A DNA stretch of 64,000 nucleotides from Streptomyces californicus (lineage in GTDB: Bacteria; Actinomycetota; Actinomycetes; Streptomycetales; Streptomycetaceae): positions 124,001 to 188,000 of the forward strand of contig NZ_JNZZ01000017.1 of NCBI RefSeq assembly GCF_000717645.1, read 5' to 3'. The position numbers and the translations under genes are program-made. Numbering within the stretch: the stretch's first letter is position 1; each line of letters opens with the position of its first letter. Positions 8,547 to 17,871 of this stretch are shown piece by piece. The notes beneath the pieces are model-generated. The model saw nothing but the letters and a program-made list of their open reading frames with translations. It was not told the DNA's origin and ran no database searches.

Positions 8547-8934
8547 TGAGCACCCTTTCGAGCAGTGTCACATCCGGCGCGCCGCCGGCCTCTCCGTTGC
8601 CCGGCTGGTGGATGGCCACCATGCCGGCTTCCGCCAGGTCCGCCACCAGGATCCGCGCGACGCCGAGCGGCATCGACAGCAGCGCCGAGACCTCGGCCAC
8701 CGACTTGACCTCGCGGCAGAGGTGGCAGATCCGCTGGTGCTCGGGGAGCAGGGTCCCCAGGTGGGCGGGGTCTGCCGTCGTGCTGACCAGTGCCTCTATC
8801 GCGAGCTGGTAACGCGGCCGGGTCCGGCCGCCGGTCATGGCGTAGGGGCGAACCAGCGGCTGGTCGCCTTCACCGTCGTACGACGCGTGGTGCAGAGCGC
8901 CGTACGGATCGGGTGAGGCGGGTGGCGGGGTCAT
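8527..8934 (-). CDS. cvnC: Conservon protein CvnC (DUF742)
   Basis: A 135-residue DUF742 protein. LVRPYAMTGGRTRP is the family opening, followed by a winged-helix-like region with CHLCREVKSVAEVSALLSMPLGVARILVADL and the conserved C-terminal VLSGLRKL. I chose the ATG at 8934 because GGAGG stands 4 bases upstream; an extension to 8979 has no ribosome site. It sits between the roadblock protein CvnB and the GTPase CvnD and probably bridges them. Confidence 0.92.
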   Translation of the reverse strand: MTPPPASPDPYGALHHASYDGEGDQPLVRPYAMTGGRTRPRYQLAIEALVSTTADPAHLGTLLPEHQRICHLCREVKSVAEVSALLSMPLGVARILVADLAEAGMVAIHQPGNGEAGGAPDVTLLERVLSGLRKL

Positions 8935-9068
8935 GAATCCTCCGGGCGTGACAGCAGGTTCTCGGCTTGCCGTCTGCAAGGGCCGGTGACGGGACTAAAG
9001 CGGCCTGTCGGGTGAGGGTTGTGGGCATTACCTGGGGGGATCGTGTCGGGAATCCGCTGCGAGGCCGT

Positions 9069-9491
9069 CTAGTGGAGCAGACTGCCTTGGAGCTCGGCGC
9101 GCAGATCGGGCGTGAGCACGGTTCCCGCACGGTCGACCAGGAGGGCCATCTCGTATCCGACCAGACCGATGTCGGCGTCCGGGTGGGCGAGAACGGCCAG
9201 TGACGAACCGTCGGAGATGGACATGAGGAAGAGGAATCCCCGCTCCATCTCCACAACCGTCTGACTGACGGCGCCGCCCTCGAAGATGCGGGACGCACCC
9301 GCGGTCAGCGAGGTGAGGCCCGACGCCACGGCGGCGAGCTGGTCGGCGCGGTCGCGCGGGAAACCTTCGGACATCGCCAGCAGCAGGCCATCCGCGGAGA
9401 CCACGACCGTGTGGGACACCCCTGGGGTGTTGTCCACGAAGTTGGTGATCAGCCAGTTCAGATTCTGCGCGGCCTGACTCATGGGGCTCAA
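9069..9491 (-). CDS. cvnB: Conservon roadblock/LC7 protein CvnB
   Basis: A 140-residue roadblock/LC7-domain protein, the likely GTPase-activating or regulatory partner of CvnD. The family segments VSHTVVVSADGLLLAMSEG and SLAVLAHPDADIGLVGYEM are clear. The start is either TTG at 9491, which has GGAG 6 bases upstream and touches the cvnA stop codon, or ATG at 9482, which lacks a good ribosome site. I prefer the TTG. It is the second gene of the conservon. Confidence 0.93.
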   Translation of the reverse strand: MSPMSQAAQNLNWLITNFVDNTPGVSHTVVVSADGLLLAMSEGFPRDRADQLAAVASGLTSLTAGASRIFEGGAVSQTVVEMERGFLFLMSISDGSSLAVLAHPDADIGLVGYEMALLVDRAGTVLTPDLRAELQGSLLH

Positions 9492-12400
9492 CTAACGCTC
9501 CTGCTGGTGAGTGGGGCCGAGTTGGAAACTGCCGGTCTGCGAGCCGTTGTTGTTGGCCTGCCGACCCTGCTGGATGCCCCGGCGGAGATTGGTCAGACGA
9601 CCGCGTACGTCATCGGGCGCACGCGACACCTGGGGTCCGGACTGGTGATTCTGCTGCTGAGCGGTCCCCGGGACCAAATTGGCGCGGGGAACGCGGCGGG
9701 GCAGCCCGGAAGTGGTGACCCCGCCGGCAGCAGGCTTCTTGACCCGTTCGGCCTGGCGTACGAGTTCGTCGTTGGGCGAGGCCCGCCAGGAACTGGTGAC
9801 CGAGGGGTCGTTCTCGCCGCGCTGCGGCAGCGGCGGGACCGGCGTACCGGGCGCCTCCGGAGCCACCGGCTCCGGCGTCTGCGGTGCGGCGGGCTGCTGC
9901 TGACCGCCCTGCCCGGGACCATGGAACCAGTTGGTCTCCAGGGTGTCGTACAGCGGCGTACGACCGTCCCCGGGCCCGGCCGACGGCAGCGGGTCCGGCT
10001 GCTGCTGGGACTGCTGCGGCAGCGCGGGCCGGAACGGGGCCTCGCCCGCCGGGGAGGCGGGCGGACGCGGCGCACCGAAGTCGTTGCCGCCCTCCGGGCC
10101 GCGCGGGCGCGGCGCGGGCAGCTGCCGGCCCTGGTCGTACGCGTCGTGACCCTGCTGGCCCTGCTGGTACGGGTCCGGCTGCTGGGGAGCGCCGAAGTCC
10201 GGGCGGGCGAACTGCGCGGTGCTCGCCGGGTCCTGGCCCTGCGCGGGGCCCTGCGGGAACGAGGCGTTCTGCGGTGCCTGCGGCGCGGAGAAGTCGGGCC
10301 GGGCGAACTCGGCCGTCGCGGCGGGACCCTGCTGGTCGCCGGTCGGCCAGTCGTCGGCCGGCCGCTGGTTCCGCGGGGCGTCGAGCGGGTTCTGGCCGAG
10401 GCCGGCCGGGCGGGCGAACTGCCCGGTCGCCTCGTGCTCCTCGTGACCGCGCGGGGTCTCGCCGCCCCAGCTCGGGGTCGCGGGCCGCTGCGGCTGGGGG
10501 GTGCCCCCGGGCAGTTCGGCGCGCGGGCCGCCGGGCGGCGGGAGCTGACGGCCGGGGCCGCCGGGCTGCTGGAAACCGCCCTGCGCGGGGCCGCCGTGGG
10601 GCTGCTGTGCCCCGGGACCCTGCTGGTTCGAGGGACCCTGCTGCTGGTTCTGCCAGCCGGACGGGCCCTGCTGGTTCTGCGGTGCGAACGGAGCGTTGCG
10701 ACCGTTCTGCCCGGGGGAGGCCGGAGCGCCGTGGCCGAACAGGTTCGTCTGGCCGGCCCCGTCGTTCTGGCCGCCCTGGCCACCGCGGGCGCCGAGGCGC
10801 GCGCCGTTGCCGAAGGCGCCGGCGAGACCGCCGCCGCCCTGGCGCTGGGGAGCCGGGCCCGGGAAGTCCTGGCCGGGGCCGTTGTCGGGCTGCCCGCCCT
10901 GCGGCCGGCCCGCTCCGCCGTCCCGGGACGGCAGCGCCGCCCGGGGGCCGGAACCGGCGCCGACCTGGCCGCGCTGGGCGCCGGGTCCGCCGCCGAGGCT
11001 CTTGGCGCCGGGGCCGCCCGGTCCGCCGCCCAGGCCCGCGCGCTGGCCGTTGCCCGCGCCGTTCCCGTTGCCGGCGAGGAGGCCGCCCGGAGCGCCGCCG
11101 GGCTGCTGGCCGGGGCCCTGCTTGGACGGGGGCTGCTTGCCGCCGTGGGCGACGTCGACGGGCAGCATGACCAGCGCGGTCGTGCCACCGGAGTCGGAGG
11201 GGCGCAGCTGGATGCGGATGCCGTGACGCAGCGAGAGCCGGCCGACCACGAAGAGGCCCATGCGGCGGGAGACGGAGACGTCCACCGTCGGCGGCTGCGC
11301 GAGCCGCTCGTTGATCGCGGCGAGGTCCTCGGGGGAGAGGCCGATGCCGGTGTCGTGGATCTCGACGAGGACACGGCCGTCGGGCAGCGCGTGACCGGTG
11401 ACCTTGACCTTCGTCTGCGGCGAGGAGAACGAGGTGGCGTTCTCCAGCAGCTCGGCGAGGAGGTGCACGAGGTCGTTGACGACCCGGCCGGCGACCTCGG
11501 TGGCGGGCACCGCGGAGAGTTCGATGCGCTCGTACTGCTCCACCTCGGAGGCGGCGGCGCGGAGCACGTCGACCAGCGGCACGGGCCGCGTCCACCGGCG
11601 TCCCGGCTCCTCACCCGCGAGGACGAGGAGGTTCTCGCCGTTACGGCGCATACGGGTCGCGAGGTGGTCGAGCTTGAAGAGCGAGGAGAGCTGGTCCGGG
11701 TCGGCCTCGCGCGACTCCAGCTCGGAGATGAGCGAGAGCTGGCGCTGGATGAGGCCCTGCGAACGCCGCGAGAGGTTGGTGAACATCGCGTTGACGTTGC
11801 CCCGGAGGAGGGCCTGCTCGGCGGCGAGGCGGACGGCCTCGCGGTGCACGTCGTCGAAGGCCGCAGCCACCTGGCCGATCTCGTCCCGGGAGTGCACGCC
11901 GACGGACTCGACGGAGGTGTCGACGTCCTGCGGGTCGGTCTCGGAGAGCTGCTTGACGAGCTCGGGCAGCCGGTCCTGGGCGACGCGGGTGGCGGTGTCC
12001 TGGAGGCGGCGCAGCGAGCGGATCATGGAGCGGGCCACCACGAAGGCGCCGACGAGCGAGACGCCGAGCACGATGAGGATGACCGCACCGTTGACGATCG
12101 CCTCGCGCTGGGACGCCTGGCGCAGCTCGCGCGCCTTGGCCTCCATGTCGCTGAGGAGGGTGGCCTCGATCGTCTCCATGGCCTTGATCTTGATGGTGCT
12201 CTGGTCGTACCAGTCCAGGTACGACCGGACCTGCTTGCCCTCGATCCCGTTCGTGGTGTCCAGGATGCGCTTGGCGTACATGTTCCCGGCGTTGATCTCC
12301 GGGTTGCCGTTGTCCAGGGGCGCCATGAGCTCCTCGGCGCTCTCCCCGGTCGTCGCGTAGATCTGCTTGAACGAGGTGAGGGCGCGCGACTCCTTGGCGA

Positions 12401-13289
12401 GCGCGTTGGAGCCGAACTGCCGGTCGTTCGGGTTGAGGTGCGGCTCCTTGACCGAACCGCCGGGCAGCGCCGCGGCGATGATCGCGCGCTGGACCGAGGC
12501 GTACTCCTTGGCGGAGGAGAACGCCGCCAGGGCCCGGGTCCGCTTGATCATGTCGGGGTTGCTGGTCGCCTGCGCCATGTCCTGCGAGAGGCTCAGCAGC
12601 GAGGTGATCAGCTGGTTGTACTGGTCGATCGTGTTGAGACTCGGCGAGCCCTCCTCGTACGCCGTCTTGCGGATCGTACGGATGGTGCCGAGCTGGGACG
12701 CGATCGACGAGATGCTCGCGTGGATGCTCTCCAGGGACTCGTCGCCCTCGGAGTCACCGATCGTGTCGGTCTCCTTGAGGAAGGCGTCCTTGGCGCGGTC
12801 GGTCTTGTCCCGGGGCCCGGCGACCTTGTAGTCGGTGGGCTTGGACTTGTTCGACAGCGGACCGGCCGACTGGTCGCGCTCCACCTGGAGCGCCTGGGCG
12901 AGCGAGGTCGCCTGCTTGGTCATCTTGGTCAGCAGCTGCATGTGCTCCAGCTGCTGCATGTCGGTCATGGACTCGTTGATCCGGAGCCCGCCGAGGGTGG
13001 TCGCGGCGACCACGGGGAGGGCGAGGAGCGAGACCAGTCGCGTGCTGATGCGCCAGTTACGGAGCGCTATGCGCGAGCCGGTGTCGGACGGCCCGCGGGT
13101 CGGCGCCGGCGTTCCGGCCTCCGGCGCCTCGGCCGTCGGGGAGCCCGGGCGCTGCGCACGGTCGCTGTTGTCGCCGGCTGCGGCCGGCCCGGGGTTCTGG
13201 GCGTGCTGGGGCGAGGAACCGCGGTCGGTCCCGCCGCGCGGCTCCTGTTCCGCCGGAGCGCTGCCATCCCTCTTGAAACGTCCCTGCAC
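9492..13289 (-). CDS. cvnA: Conservon sensor histidine-kinase-like protein CvnA
   Basis: A large membrane sensor of about 1265 residues. After a Pro/Gly/Ser-rich cytoplasmic start come TM1 (about 85-105), an extracellular nitrate/nitrite-sensing (NIT) type helical domain, TM2 (about 398-420), HAMP, a dimerisation helix with LDHLATRMRRN, and a GHKL ATPase with ELLENATSFSSP (N box, about 611) and DTGIGLSPED (G1 box, about 645). More than 500 C-terminal residues are Pro/Gly/Gln-rich low complexity. GTG at 13289 (opening VQGRFKRDG) has AGAGG 11 bases upstream and marks where conserved sequence begins; an alternative GTG at 13484 would add 65 residues of untypical sequence. No response regulator is nearby, as usual for conservons. 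Confidence 0.9.
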   Translation of the reverse strand: MQGRFKRDGSAPAEQEPRGGTDRGSSPQHAQNPGPAAAGDNSDRAQRPGSPTAEAPEAGTPAPTRGPSDTGSRIALRNWRISTRLVSLLALPVVAATTLGGLRINESMTDMQQLEHMQLLTKMTKQATSLAQALQVERDQSAGPLSNKSKPTDYKVAGPRDKTDRAKDAFLKETDTIGDSEGDESLESIHASISSIASQLGTIRTIRKTAYEEGSPSLNTIDQYNQLITSLLSLSQDMAQATSNPDMIKRTRALAAFSSAKEYASVQRAIIAAALPGGSVKEPHLNPNDRQFGSNALAKESRALTSFKQIYATTGESAEELMAPLDNGNPEINAGNMYAKRILDTTNGIEGKQVRSYLDWYDQSTIKIKAMETIEATLLSDMEAKARELRQASQREAIVNGAVILIVLGVSLVGAFVVARSMIRSLRRLQDTATRVAQDRLPELVKQLSETDPQDVDTSVESVGVHSRDEIGQVAAAFDDVHREAVRLAAEQALLRGNVNAMFTNLSRRSQGLIQRQLSLISELESREADPDQLSSLFKLDHLATRMRRNGENLLVLAGEEPGRRWTRPVPLVDVLRAAASEVEQYERIELSAVPATEVAGRVVNDLVHLLAELLENATSFSSPQTKVKVTGHALPDGRVLVEIHDTGIGLSPEDLAAINERLAQPPTVDVSVSRRMGLFVVGRLSLRHGIRIQLRPSDSGGTTALVMLPVDVAHGGKQPPSKQGPGQQPGGAPGGLLAGNGNGAGNGQRAGLGGGPGGPGAKSLGGGPGAQRGQVGAGSGPRAALPSRDGGAGRPQGGQPDNGPGQDFPGPAPQRQGGGGLAGAFGNGARLGARGGQGGQNDGAGQTNLFGHGAPASPGQNGRNAPFAPQNQQGPSGWQNQQQGPSNQQGPGAQQPHGGPAQGGFQQPGGPGRQLPPPGGPRAELPGGTPQPQRPATPSWGGETPRGHEEHEATGQFARPAGLGQNPLDAPRNQRPADDWPTGDQQGPAATAEFARPDFSAPQAPQNASFPQGPAQGQDPASTAQFARPDFGAPQQPDPYQQGQQGHDAYDQGRQLPAPRPRGPEGGNDFGAPRPPASPAGEAPFRPALPQQSQQQPDPLPSAGPGDGRTPLYDTLETNWFHGPGQGGQQQPAAPQTPEPVAPEAPGTPVPPLPQRGENDPSVTSSWRASPNDELVRQAERVKKPAAGGVTTSGLPRRVPRANLVPGTAQQQNHQSGPQVSRAPDDVRGRLTNLRRGIQQGRQANNNGSQTGSFQLGPTHQQER

Positions 13290-13870
13290 TAGCGTCGCAA
13301 CCTCTGGACCAGGCGTTCCGCCCGCGTGTGCGGACGGGAACGGTGTCGGCGTAGTGGAGCGCTGGACGCGCCCCATGGTGGTCGTGTGAACGACCGGCGT
13401 ACTTCCCCTCCCGCCGCTACTCGGCGCTGCTCTGCGCCCCTGCGCGCCGGTCTGAAACCGCGGCGGTGCGTGGAATTCCAGCACAGTGGCGGATCTCCAA
13501 CAAGGGCCGTGTGCGGGGCCGTGATCCGAGTGACGCGATGTGACGGCCGAGTGACAAGCGGTGCAACTCGATCATGGGCAAAACGGGCAGGAGTGAATCA
13601 TTCGCCAGGGTGTCATGGGTGTCCCAGTCGCGATGATCGGGAGCGGAATGGTGGATTCAGTGATGCAATGTCCGTTTTCTGGATCAAGGTCGGAGGTCCG
13701 ATCTGGGTGAATTGTCGAATAGTTCGTGAGCAAACTCACATGATGATCGTCGACTCTTCCCCCCTTCGGTGGGGAATCGGATGTTTAGCCTGGCGCTTTA
13801 CAGGGATGGCGCATCCGACAAGCCGGCGCCGCGACGAGCGACGCCCTCACCGACAGGGTCCTGACCGCAC
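13290..13870. other. Intergenic region between cvnA and the ANPRRT small ORF
   Basis: About 580 bp with no supportable gene. It is relatively AT-rich between 13560 and 13800 and should hold the cvn promoter. It contains the inverted repeat GTGAG-CAAA-CTCAC (13726-13739) and a C-rich hairpin with a UUCG loop at about 13757-13776. Confidence 0.6.
13726..13739. promoter_or_regulatory. Inverted repeat GTGAG-n4-CTCAC, candidate operator
   Basis: A perfect 5-bp inverted repeat with a 4-base AT-rich centre lies 130 bp upstream of the small ORF. The symmetry and location suggest a regulator site; the regulator is unknown. Confidence 0.35.
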
Positions 13871-14053
13871 ATGAAGACGACGACGATGTTCCGCAACACC
13901 GCCAACCCCCGGCGCACCACGCTGGCGCACCTCACGGACGCCGCGGAGCTGCAGACGCCGCCCCGGCCGGAGCACGCCGCCGAACTGCCGAACGTCACGG
14001 CCAACCCGCGCCGCACCATCCTCATGGAAGCCCCGGTCACGACCGCCCCGTAG
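13871..14053 (+). CDS. Small protein with duplicated ANPRRT motif
   Basis: A 60-residue ORF that I do not recognise functionally. Its sequence is an internal duplication: NTANPRRTTLAHL (9-21) and NVTANPRRTILME (41-53), with AAEL also occurring twice (24-27 and 36-39). There is no signal peptide, membrane helix or cysteine. The ATG at 13871 lacks a good Shine-Dalgarno; ATG at 13886 would still keep both motifs. The clear amino-acid repeat and high GC3 argue for a real gene. It lies between the conservon and the FAH-family gene, and its basic Arg-Arg motifs suggest binding to a partner or nucleic acid. A role with the conservon is speculative. Confidence 0.6.
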   Translation: MKTTTMFRNTANPRRTTLAHLTDAAELQTPPRPEHAAELPNVTANPRRTILMEAPVTTAP

Positions 14054-14167
14054 CGCGCCGCGGCACCCCGCGATGCGCACGGCGGCACCCCTCGTCCGAG
14101 CCGGGCGAAGCGCTAGCCTGGAGCGTCAGTCTTCAGCCAGCAAGCAAGTGAGGGGCGACAGCATCCC

Positions 14168-14953
14168 GTGCGCATCGCCAGGTTCTCCATCGACGGCAAT
14201 GTCGCCTTCGGCGCCGTCGAGGGGCAGGGCACCGTGGAATCCGGTGACCTCGTCCTCGACATCATCAAGGGCATCCCGTACGCCGACTTCGAGCTCTCGG
14301 GCACCAAGGTCCCGCTGAACAAGGTCCGGCTGCTGCCCCCGGTGCTCCCCAACAAGGTCGTGGCCGTGGGCCGCAACTACGCGGAGCACGCGGCCGAACT
14401 CGGCCACGAGGTCCCCGAGGCGCCGATCACCTTCTTCAAGCCCACCACCTCGGTGATCGGCTCCGGCGACGCGATCGAGTACCCCTCCTTCTCCGAAGAG
14501 CTGCACCACGAGGCCGAGCTGGCCGTGGTCATCGGCCGCATGTGCCGCGAGGTGCCCCGCGAGCGCGTGCGTGACGTCGTCCTCGGCTACACCTGCGCCA
14601 ACGACGTCACCGCCCGCGACGTGCAGCGGCGCGAGAAGCAGTGGGCCCGCGCCAAGGGCTTCGACACCGCCTGCCCGCTGGGCCCCTGGGTGGAGACCGA
14701 CGTGGACCCCCACGACCTCACCATCCAGGCGACGGTCAACGGCGAACAGCGCCAGCTCGGCCGTACGAGCGACATGATCCGCTCCGTCGAGGACCTGGTC
14801 GTCCACATCTCGGAGGCGATGACGCTGCTCCCGGGCGACGTCATCCTCACCGGCACCCCCGCAGGGGTCGGGCCCCTGCACGTCGGCGACGAGGTCGCCG
14901 TCACCATCGAAGGCATCGGCACTCTCACCAACAAGGTGATCAAGCGTGGCTAA
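14168..14953 (+). CDS. Fumarylacetoacetate hydrolase (FAH) family protein
   Basis: A 261-residue protein of the FAH superfamily, which comprises Mg-dependent C-C hydrolases, decarboxylases and isomerases acting on 2-oxo or acylpyruvate compounds. [35 protein letters not shown] (metal-binding glutamates) and the C-terminal [14 protein letters not shown] are typical. The substrate cannot be told; such proteins often act as acylpyruvase or oxaloacetate decarboxylase. GTG at 14168 is the only sensible start. It overlaps gltX by 8 bp, so the two form a translationally coupled operon, an arrangement conserved in Streptomyces by my recollection. Confidence 0.88.
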   Translation: MRIARFSIDGNVAFGAVEGQGTVESGDLVLDIIKGIPYADFELSGTKVPLNKVRLLPPVLPNKVVAVGRNYAEHAAELGHEVPEAPITFFKPTTSVIGSGDAIEYPSFSEELHHEAELAVVIGRMCREVPRERVRDVVLGYTCANDVTARDVQRREKQWARAKGFDTACPLGPWVETDVDPHDLTIQATVNGEQRQLGRTSDMIRSVEDLVVHISEAMTLLPGDVILTGTPAGVGPLHVGDEVAVTIEGIGTLTNKVIKRG

Positions 14954-16421
14954 CGCACCCGTACGCGTCCGTTTCTGTCCCTCCCCGACCGGCAACCCCC
15001 ACGTGGGCCTGGTCCGGACGGCGCTGTTCAACTGGGCCTTCGCCCGGCACCACCAGGGCACCCTGGTCTTCCGGATCGAGGACACCGACGCGGCGCGCGA
15101 CTCGGAGGAGTCCTACCAGCAGCTGCTCGACTCGATGCGCTGGCTCGGCCTGGACTGGGACGAGGGCCCCGAGATCGGCGGCCCGCACGCCCCCTACCGC
15201 CAGTCGCAGCGGATGGACCTGTACAAGGACGTCGCCGAGAAGCTCCTCGCCGCCGGGTACGCCTACCCCTGCTACTGCACCACCGAGGAGCTGGACACCC
15301 GCCGCGACGCCGCCCGCGCCGCCGGGAAGCCGTCCGGCTACGACGGCCACTGCCGCGACCTCACCGCCGAGCGGAAGGCCGCGTACGAGGCCGAGGGCCG
15401 CACCTCGATCATCCGCTTCCGGATGCCCGACGAGGCCATCACCTTCACCGACCTGGTCCGCGGCGAGATCACCGTCCAGCCGGAGAACGTCCCCGACTAC
15501 GGCATCGTCCGCGCCAACGGGGCCCCGCTCTACACGCTGGTCAACCCGGTCGACGACGCGCTGATGGAGATCACCCACGTCCTGCGCGGCGAGGACCTGC
15601 TCTCCTCCACCCCGCGCCAGATCGCCCTGTACCGGGCGCTCATCGAGCTGGGCGTCGCCAAGGACACCCCGGCCTTCGGCCACCTCCCGTACGTCATGGG
15701 CGAGGGCAACAAGAAGCTCTCCAAGCGCGACCCGCAGGCATCCCTCAACCTCTACCGCGAGCGCGGCTTCCTCCCCGAGGGGCTGCTCAACTACCTCTCG
15801 CTGCTGGGCTGGTCGATCGCCGAGGACCGGGACATCTTCTCGATGGACGAGCTGGTCGCCGCGTTCGACATCGAGGACGTCAACGCCAACCCCGCCCGCT
15901 TCGACCTCAAGAAGTGCGAGCACATCAACGCCGAGCACATCCGCATGCTCGACGTGAAGACCTTCACCGAGGCGTGCGGCCCCTGGCTGAAGGCCCCCTT
16001 CGCCCCCTGGGCCCCCGAGGCGTTCGACGCGGAGAAGTGGACCCGCATCGCCCCGTACGCCCAGACCCGGGTCACGGTCCTCTCCGACATCACCGACAAC
16101 GTCGACTTCCTCTTCCTCGACGAGCCGGTGGAGGACGAGGCGTCCTGGGCCAAGGCGATGAAGGGCGAGCCGGCGGCCCTGCTGACCACGGCCCGCGCCC
16201 ATCTGGAGGCGGCCGACTGGAGCGACCCGGAGTCGCTGAAGAACGCCGTCCTCACCGCCGGCGAGGCCCACGGCCTCAAGCTCGGCAAGGCCCAGGCCCC
16301 GGTCCGCGTCGCCGTCACGGGCCGCACCGTCGGCCTGCCGCTCTTCGAGTCCCTGGAGATCCTGGGCCGCGACAAGAGCCTGGCCCGCATCGACGCGGCC
16401 CTCGCCAAGCTGGCCGCGTAA
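14946..16421 (+). CDS. gltX: Glutamate--tRNA ligase
   Basis: A 491-residue class I aminoacyl-tRNA synthetase that charges tRNA-Glu. The HIGH-type motif is [10 protein letters not shown] (12-21) and the KMSKS-type motif is KLSKRD (near 258). The anticodon-binding helical domain follows. In actinobacteria this enzyme normally also glutamylates tRNA-Gln, which GatCAB then amidates. It is notable that tRNA-Gln and tRNA-Glu genes lie about 900 bp downstream. It overlaps the FAH gene and ends at a strong terminator. Confidence 0.97.
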   Translation: MANAPVRVRFCPSPTGNPHVGLVRTALFNWAFARHHQGTLVFRIEDTDAARDSEESYQQLLDSMRWLGLDWDEGPEIGGPHAPYRQSQRMDLYKDVAEKLLAAGYAYPCYCTTEELDTRRDAARAAGKPSGYDGHCRDLTAERKAAYEAEGRTSIIRFRMPDEAITFTDLVRGEITVQPENVPDYGIVRANGAPLYTLVNPVDDALMEITHVLRGEDLLSSTPRQIALYRALIELGVAKDTPAFGHLPYVMGEGNKKLSKRDPQASLNLYRERGFLPEGLLNYLSLLGWSIAEDRDIFSMDELVAAFDIEDVNANPARFDLKKCEHINAEHIRMLDVKTFTEACGPWLKAPFAPWAPEAFDAEKWTRIAPYAQTRVTVLSDITDNVDFLFLDEPVEDEASWAKAMKGEPAALLTTARAHLEAADWSDPESLKNAVLTAGEAHGLKLGKAQAPVRVAVTGRTVGLPLFESLEILGRDKSLARIDAALAKLAA

Positions 16422-16438
16422 CCGCACGGGACGCCCCT

Positions 16439-16474
16439 GAGAAGGGCCGCAGCCGACCGGCTGCGGCCCTTCTC
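16439..16474 (+). terminator. Terminator after gltX
   Basis: A 16-bp perfect stem (GAGAAGGGCCGCAGCC with its complement) around the loop GACC lies 18 bp after the gltX stop. Confidence 0.88.
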
Positions 16475-16520
16475 GGCGTTCGCCCTCCAGGGGCTCCCCG
16501 GCCCGGCTAGCGTGAGGCCC

Positions 16521-17240
16521 ATGCCGATCCGCGCAGTGCTCTGGGACATCGACGACACGATCTTCGACTACGCGGGCGCCGCCCGCACCGGGATGCGGCA
16601 GCACCTGGAGCGCGAGGGCTTCCCCGGGACGTACGTCTCGATGGAAGGGGCCCTCGACGCCTGGACGGAGCTGAGCGTCCGGCACTGGGAGCGCCTGGCC
16701 GCCGGGGAGACGGACTTCGCCGGGCAGCGCCGGGACCGGGTGCGGGAGTTCCTCTCGCGGGACCTCCGGGACGCCGAGGCCGACGAGTGGTTCGATCGCC
16801 ACGCGGCCCACTACGAGGCGGCCTGGGCGCTCTTCCCGGACGTGCTGCCCGTGCTCGACCTGCTGTCCCGCGACTACCGGCACGGGATCCTGTCCAACGC
16901 GAACACCGACCACCAGCACCACAAGCTGACCGCGCTCGGCGTCCGGGACCGCTTCGAGGTGATGGTCTGCGCGGTCGAGCTGGGGGTCTCCAAGCCGGAG
17001 GCCGGAGCCTTCCACGCGGCGTGCGAGGCGCTGGCGCTGGACCCGCGCGAGGTGGCGTACGTGGGCAACGAGCCCGACATCGATGCGAGCGGGGCCGTCG
17101 CCGCCGGCCTGACGGGCATCTGGCTCGACCGGCTGGGGAGAGGCGGCAGGCCCGATCTCGTGACGATCACGGGGCTCGACCAGCTCCCCGGCCTGCTGGC
17201 GGGCGATACCCGTTTTGGAGCGCCGGAGACCTTCGGGTAA
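16521..17240 (+). CDS. HAD superfamily hydrolase
   Basis: A 239-residue haloacid-dehalogenase-type phosphatase. Motif I is DIDDT (residues 9-13), motif II is SNAN, the motif III lysine is in GVSKPEAG, and motif IV is GNEPDID. An alpha-helical cap follows motif I, as in subfamily I phosphatases. The substrate is unknown; phosphoglycolate or a damaged nucleotide are typical for such enzymes. The ATG at 16521 lies 7 bases after TAGCGT, a Streptomyces -10 type box, so the mRNA is probably leaderless; GTG at 16512 is the alternative. It stands alone before the tRNA cluster. Confidence 0.85.
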   Translation: MPIRAVLWDIDDTIFDYAGAARTGMRQHLEREGFPGTYVSMEGALDAWTELSVRHWERLAAGETDFAGQRRDRVREFLSRDLRDAEADEWFDRHAAHYEAAWALFPDVLPVLDLLSRDYRHGILSNANTDHQHHKLTALGVRDRFEVMVCAVELGVSKPEAGAFHAACEALALDPREVAYVGNEPDIDASGAVAAGLTGIWLDRLGRGGRPDLVTITGLDQLPGLLAGDTRFGAPETFG

Positions 17241-17328
17241 TGTTCTTTCTGCGCCGCCCGAGCGGGCCGAAAGATCCGGCCGGGAAGCGCAGACAGAAGT
17301 GAAGCCCCCACCAGGGGTTGCATTTCAG

Positions 17329-17400
17329 TGGGCTATGGTGTAATTGGCAACACTACGGTTTCTGGTACCGTCATTCTAGGTTCGAGTCCTGGTAGCCCAG
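17329..17400 (+). tRNA. tRNA-Gln (CTG)
   Basis: A 72-base cloverleaf with TGGGCTA/TAGCCCA acceptor stem, anticodon loop TTCTGGT giving CTG, and a GGTTCGAGTCC T arm. CCA is not encoded. First gene of a five-tRNA cluster. Confidence 0.97.
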
Positions 17401-17428
17401 CGCAGTACAAGCAAGACCAGCAGGACAA

Positions 17429-17501
17429 GCCCCCGTTGTGTAGCGGCCTAGCACGCTGCCCTCTCACGGCAGTAGCGCCGGTTCGAATCCGGTCGGGGGT
17501 A
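17429..17501 (+). tRNA. tRNA-Glu (CTC)
   Basis: A 73-base cloverleaf. Acceptor stem GCCCCCG/CGGGGGT, anticodon stem CTGCC/GGCAG with loop CTCTCAC giving CTC, T arm GGTTCGAATCC. CCA is not encoded. Confidence 0.97.
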
Positions 17502-17561
17502 CAGATCCTTCCCGCGAGAACATCTGGGTCGCACCCACGTTCTCGATGCAGGATCGCTAGG

Positions 17562-17634
17562 GCCCCCGTTGTGTAGCGGCCTAGCACGCTGCCCTCTCAC
17601 GGCAGTAGCGCCGGTTCGAATCCGGTCGGGGGTA
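17562..17634 (+). tRNA. tRNA-Glu (CTC), second copy
   Basis: Identical over 73 bases to the copy at 17429, 60 bp downstream of it. Confidence 0.97.
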
Positions 17635-17646
17635 CTTGTCTCACCA

Positions 17647-17718
17647 TGGGCTATGGTGTAATTGGCAACACTACGGTTTCTGGTACCGTCATTCTAGGTT
17701 CGAGTCCTGGTAGCCCAG
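17647..17718 (+). tRNA. tRNA-Gln (CTG), second copy
   Basis: Identical over 72 bases to the copy at 17329; only 12 bp follow the preceding tRNA-Glu, so the cluster is surely one transcript. Confidence 0.97.
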
Positions 17719-17738
17719 CGCAAGTCAGCAGTAACCAC

Positions 17739-17811
17739 GCCCCCGTTGTGTAGCGGCCTAGCACGCTGCCCTCTCACGGCAGTAGCGCCGGTTCGAATCC
17801 GGTCGGGGGTA
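17739..17811 (+). tRNA. tRNA-Glu (CTC), third copy
   Basis: Identical to the other two tRNA-Glu copies; last gene of the cluster, directly before the terminator. Confidence 0.97.
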
Positions 17812-17823
17812 CCACAGCAGGAC

Positions 17824-17857
17824 GGAAAGGCCCTCCACCCCGGTGGAGGGCCTTTCC
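17824..17857 (+). terminator. Terminator of the tRNA cluster
   Basis: A 16-bp stem, GGAAAGGCCCTCCACC with its complement, starts 13 bp after the last tRNA. It also stands 15 bp before the stop of the convergent MerR gene and can serve both. Confidence 0.88.
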
Positions 17858-17871
17858 GCTGCTCCGGCGTC

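Noticed and set aside
9411..13292. A 1293-residue open frame on the plus strand opposite cvnA
   Set aside because: Shadow of the conserved CvnA frame; Arg/Gly/Leu-rich without domains.
13290..13484. N-terminal extension of CvnA to GTG 13484
   Set aside because: The 65 extra residues look like translated intergenic DNA; the conserved start VQGRFKRDG is at 13289. Kept as an alternative only.
17328..17587. Open frames of about 82-84 residues over the tRNA genes
   Set aside because: They are translations of tRNA sequence and its complement.
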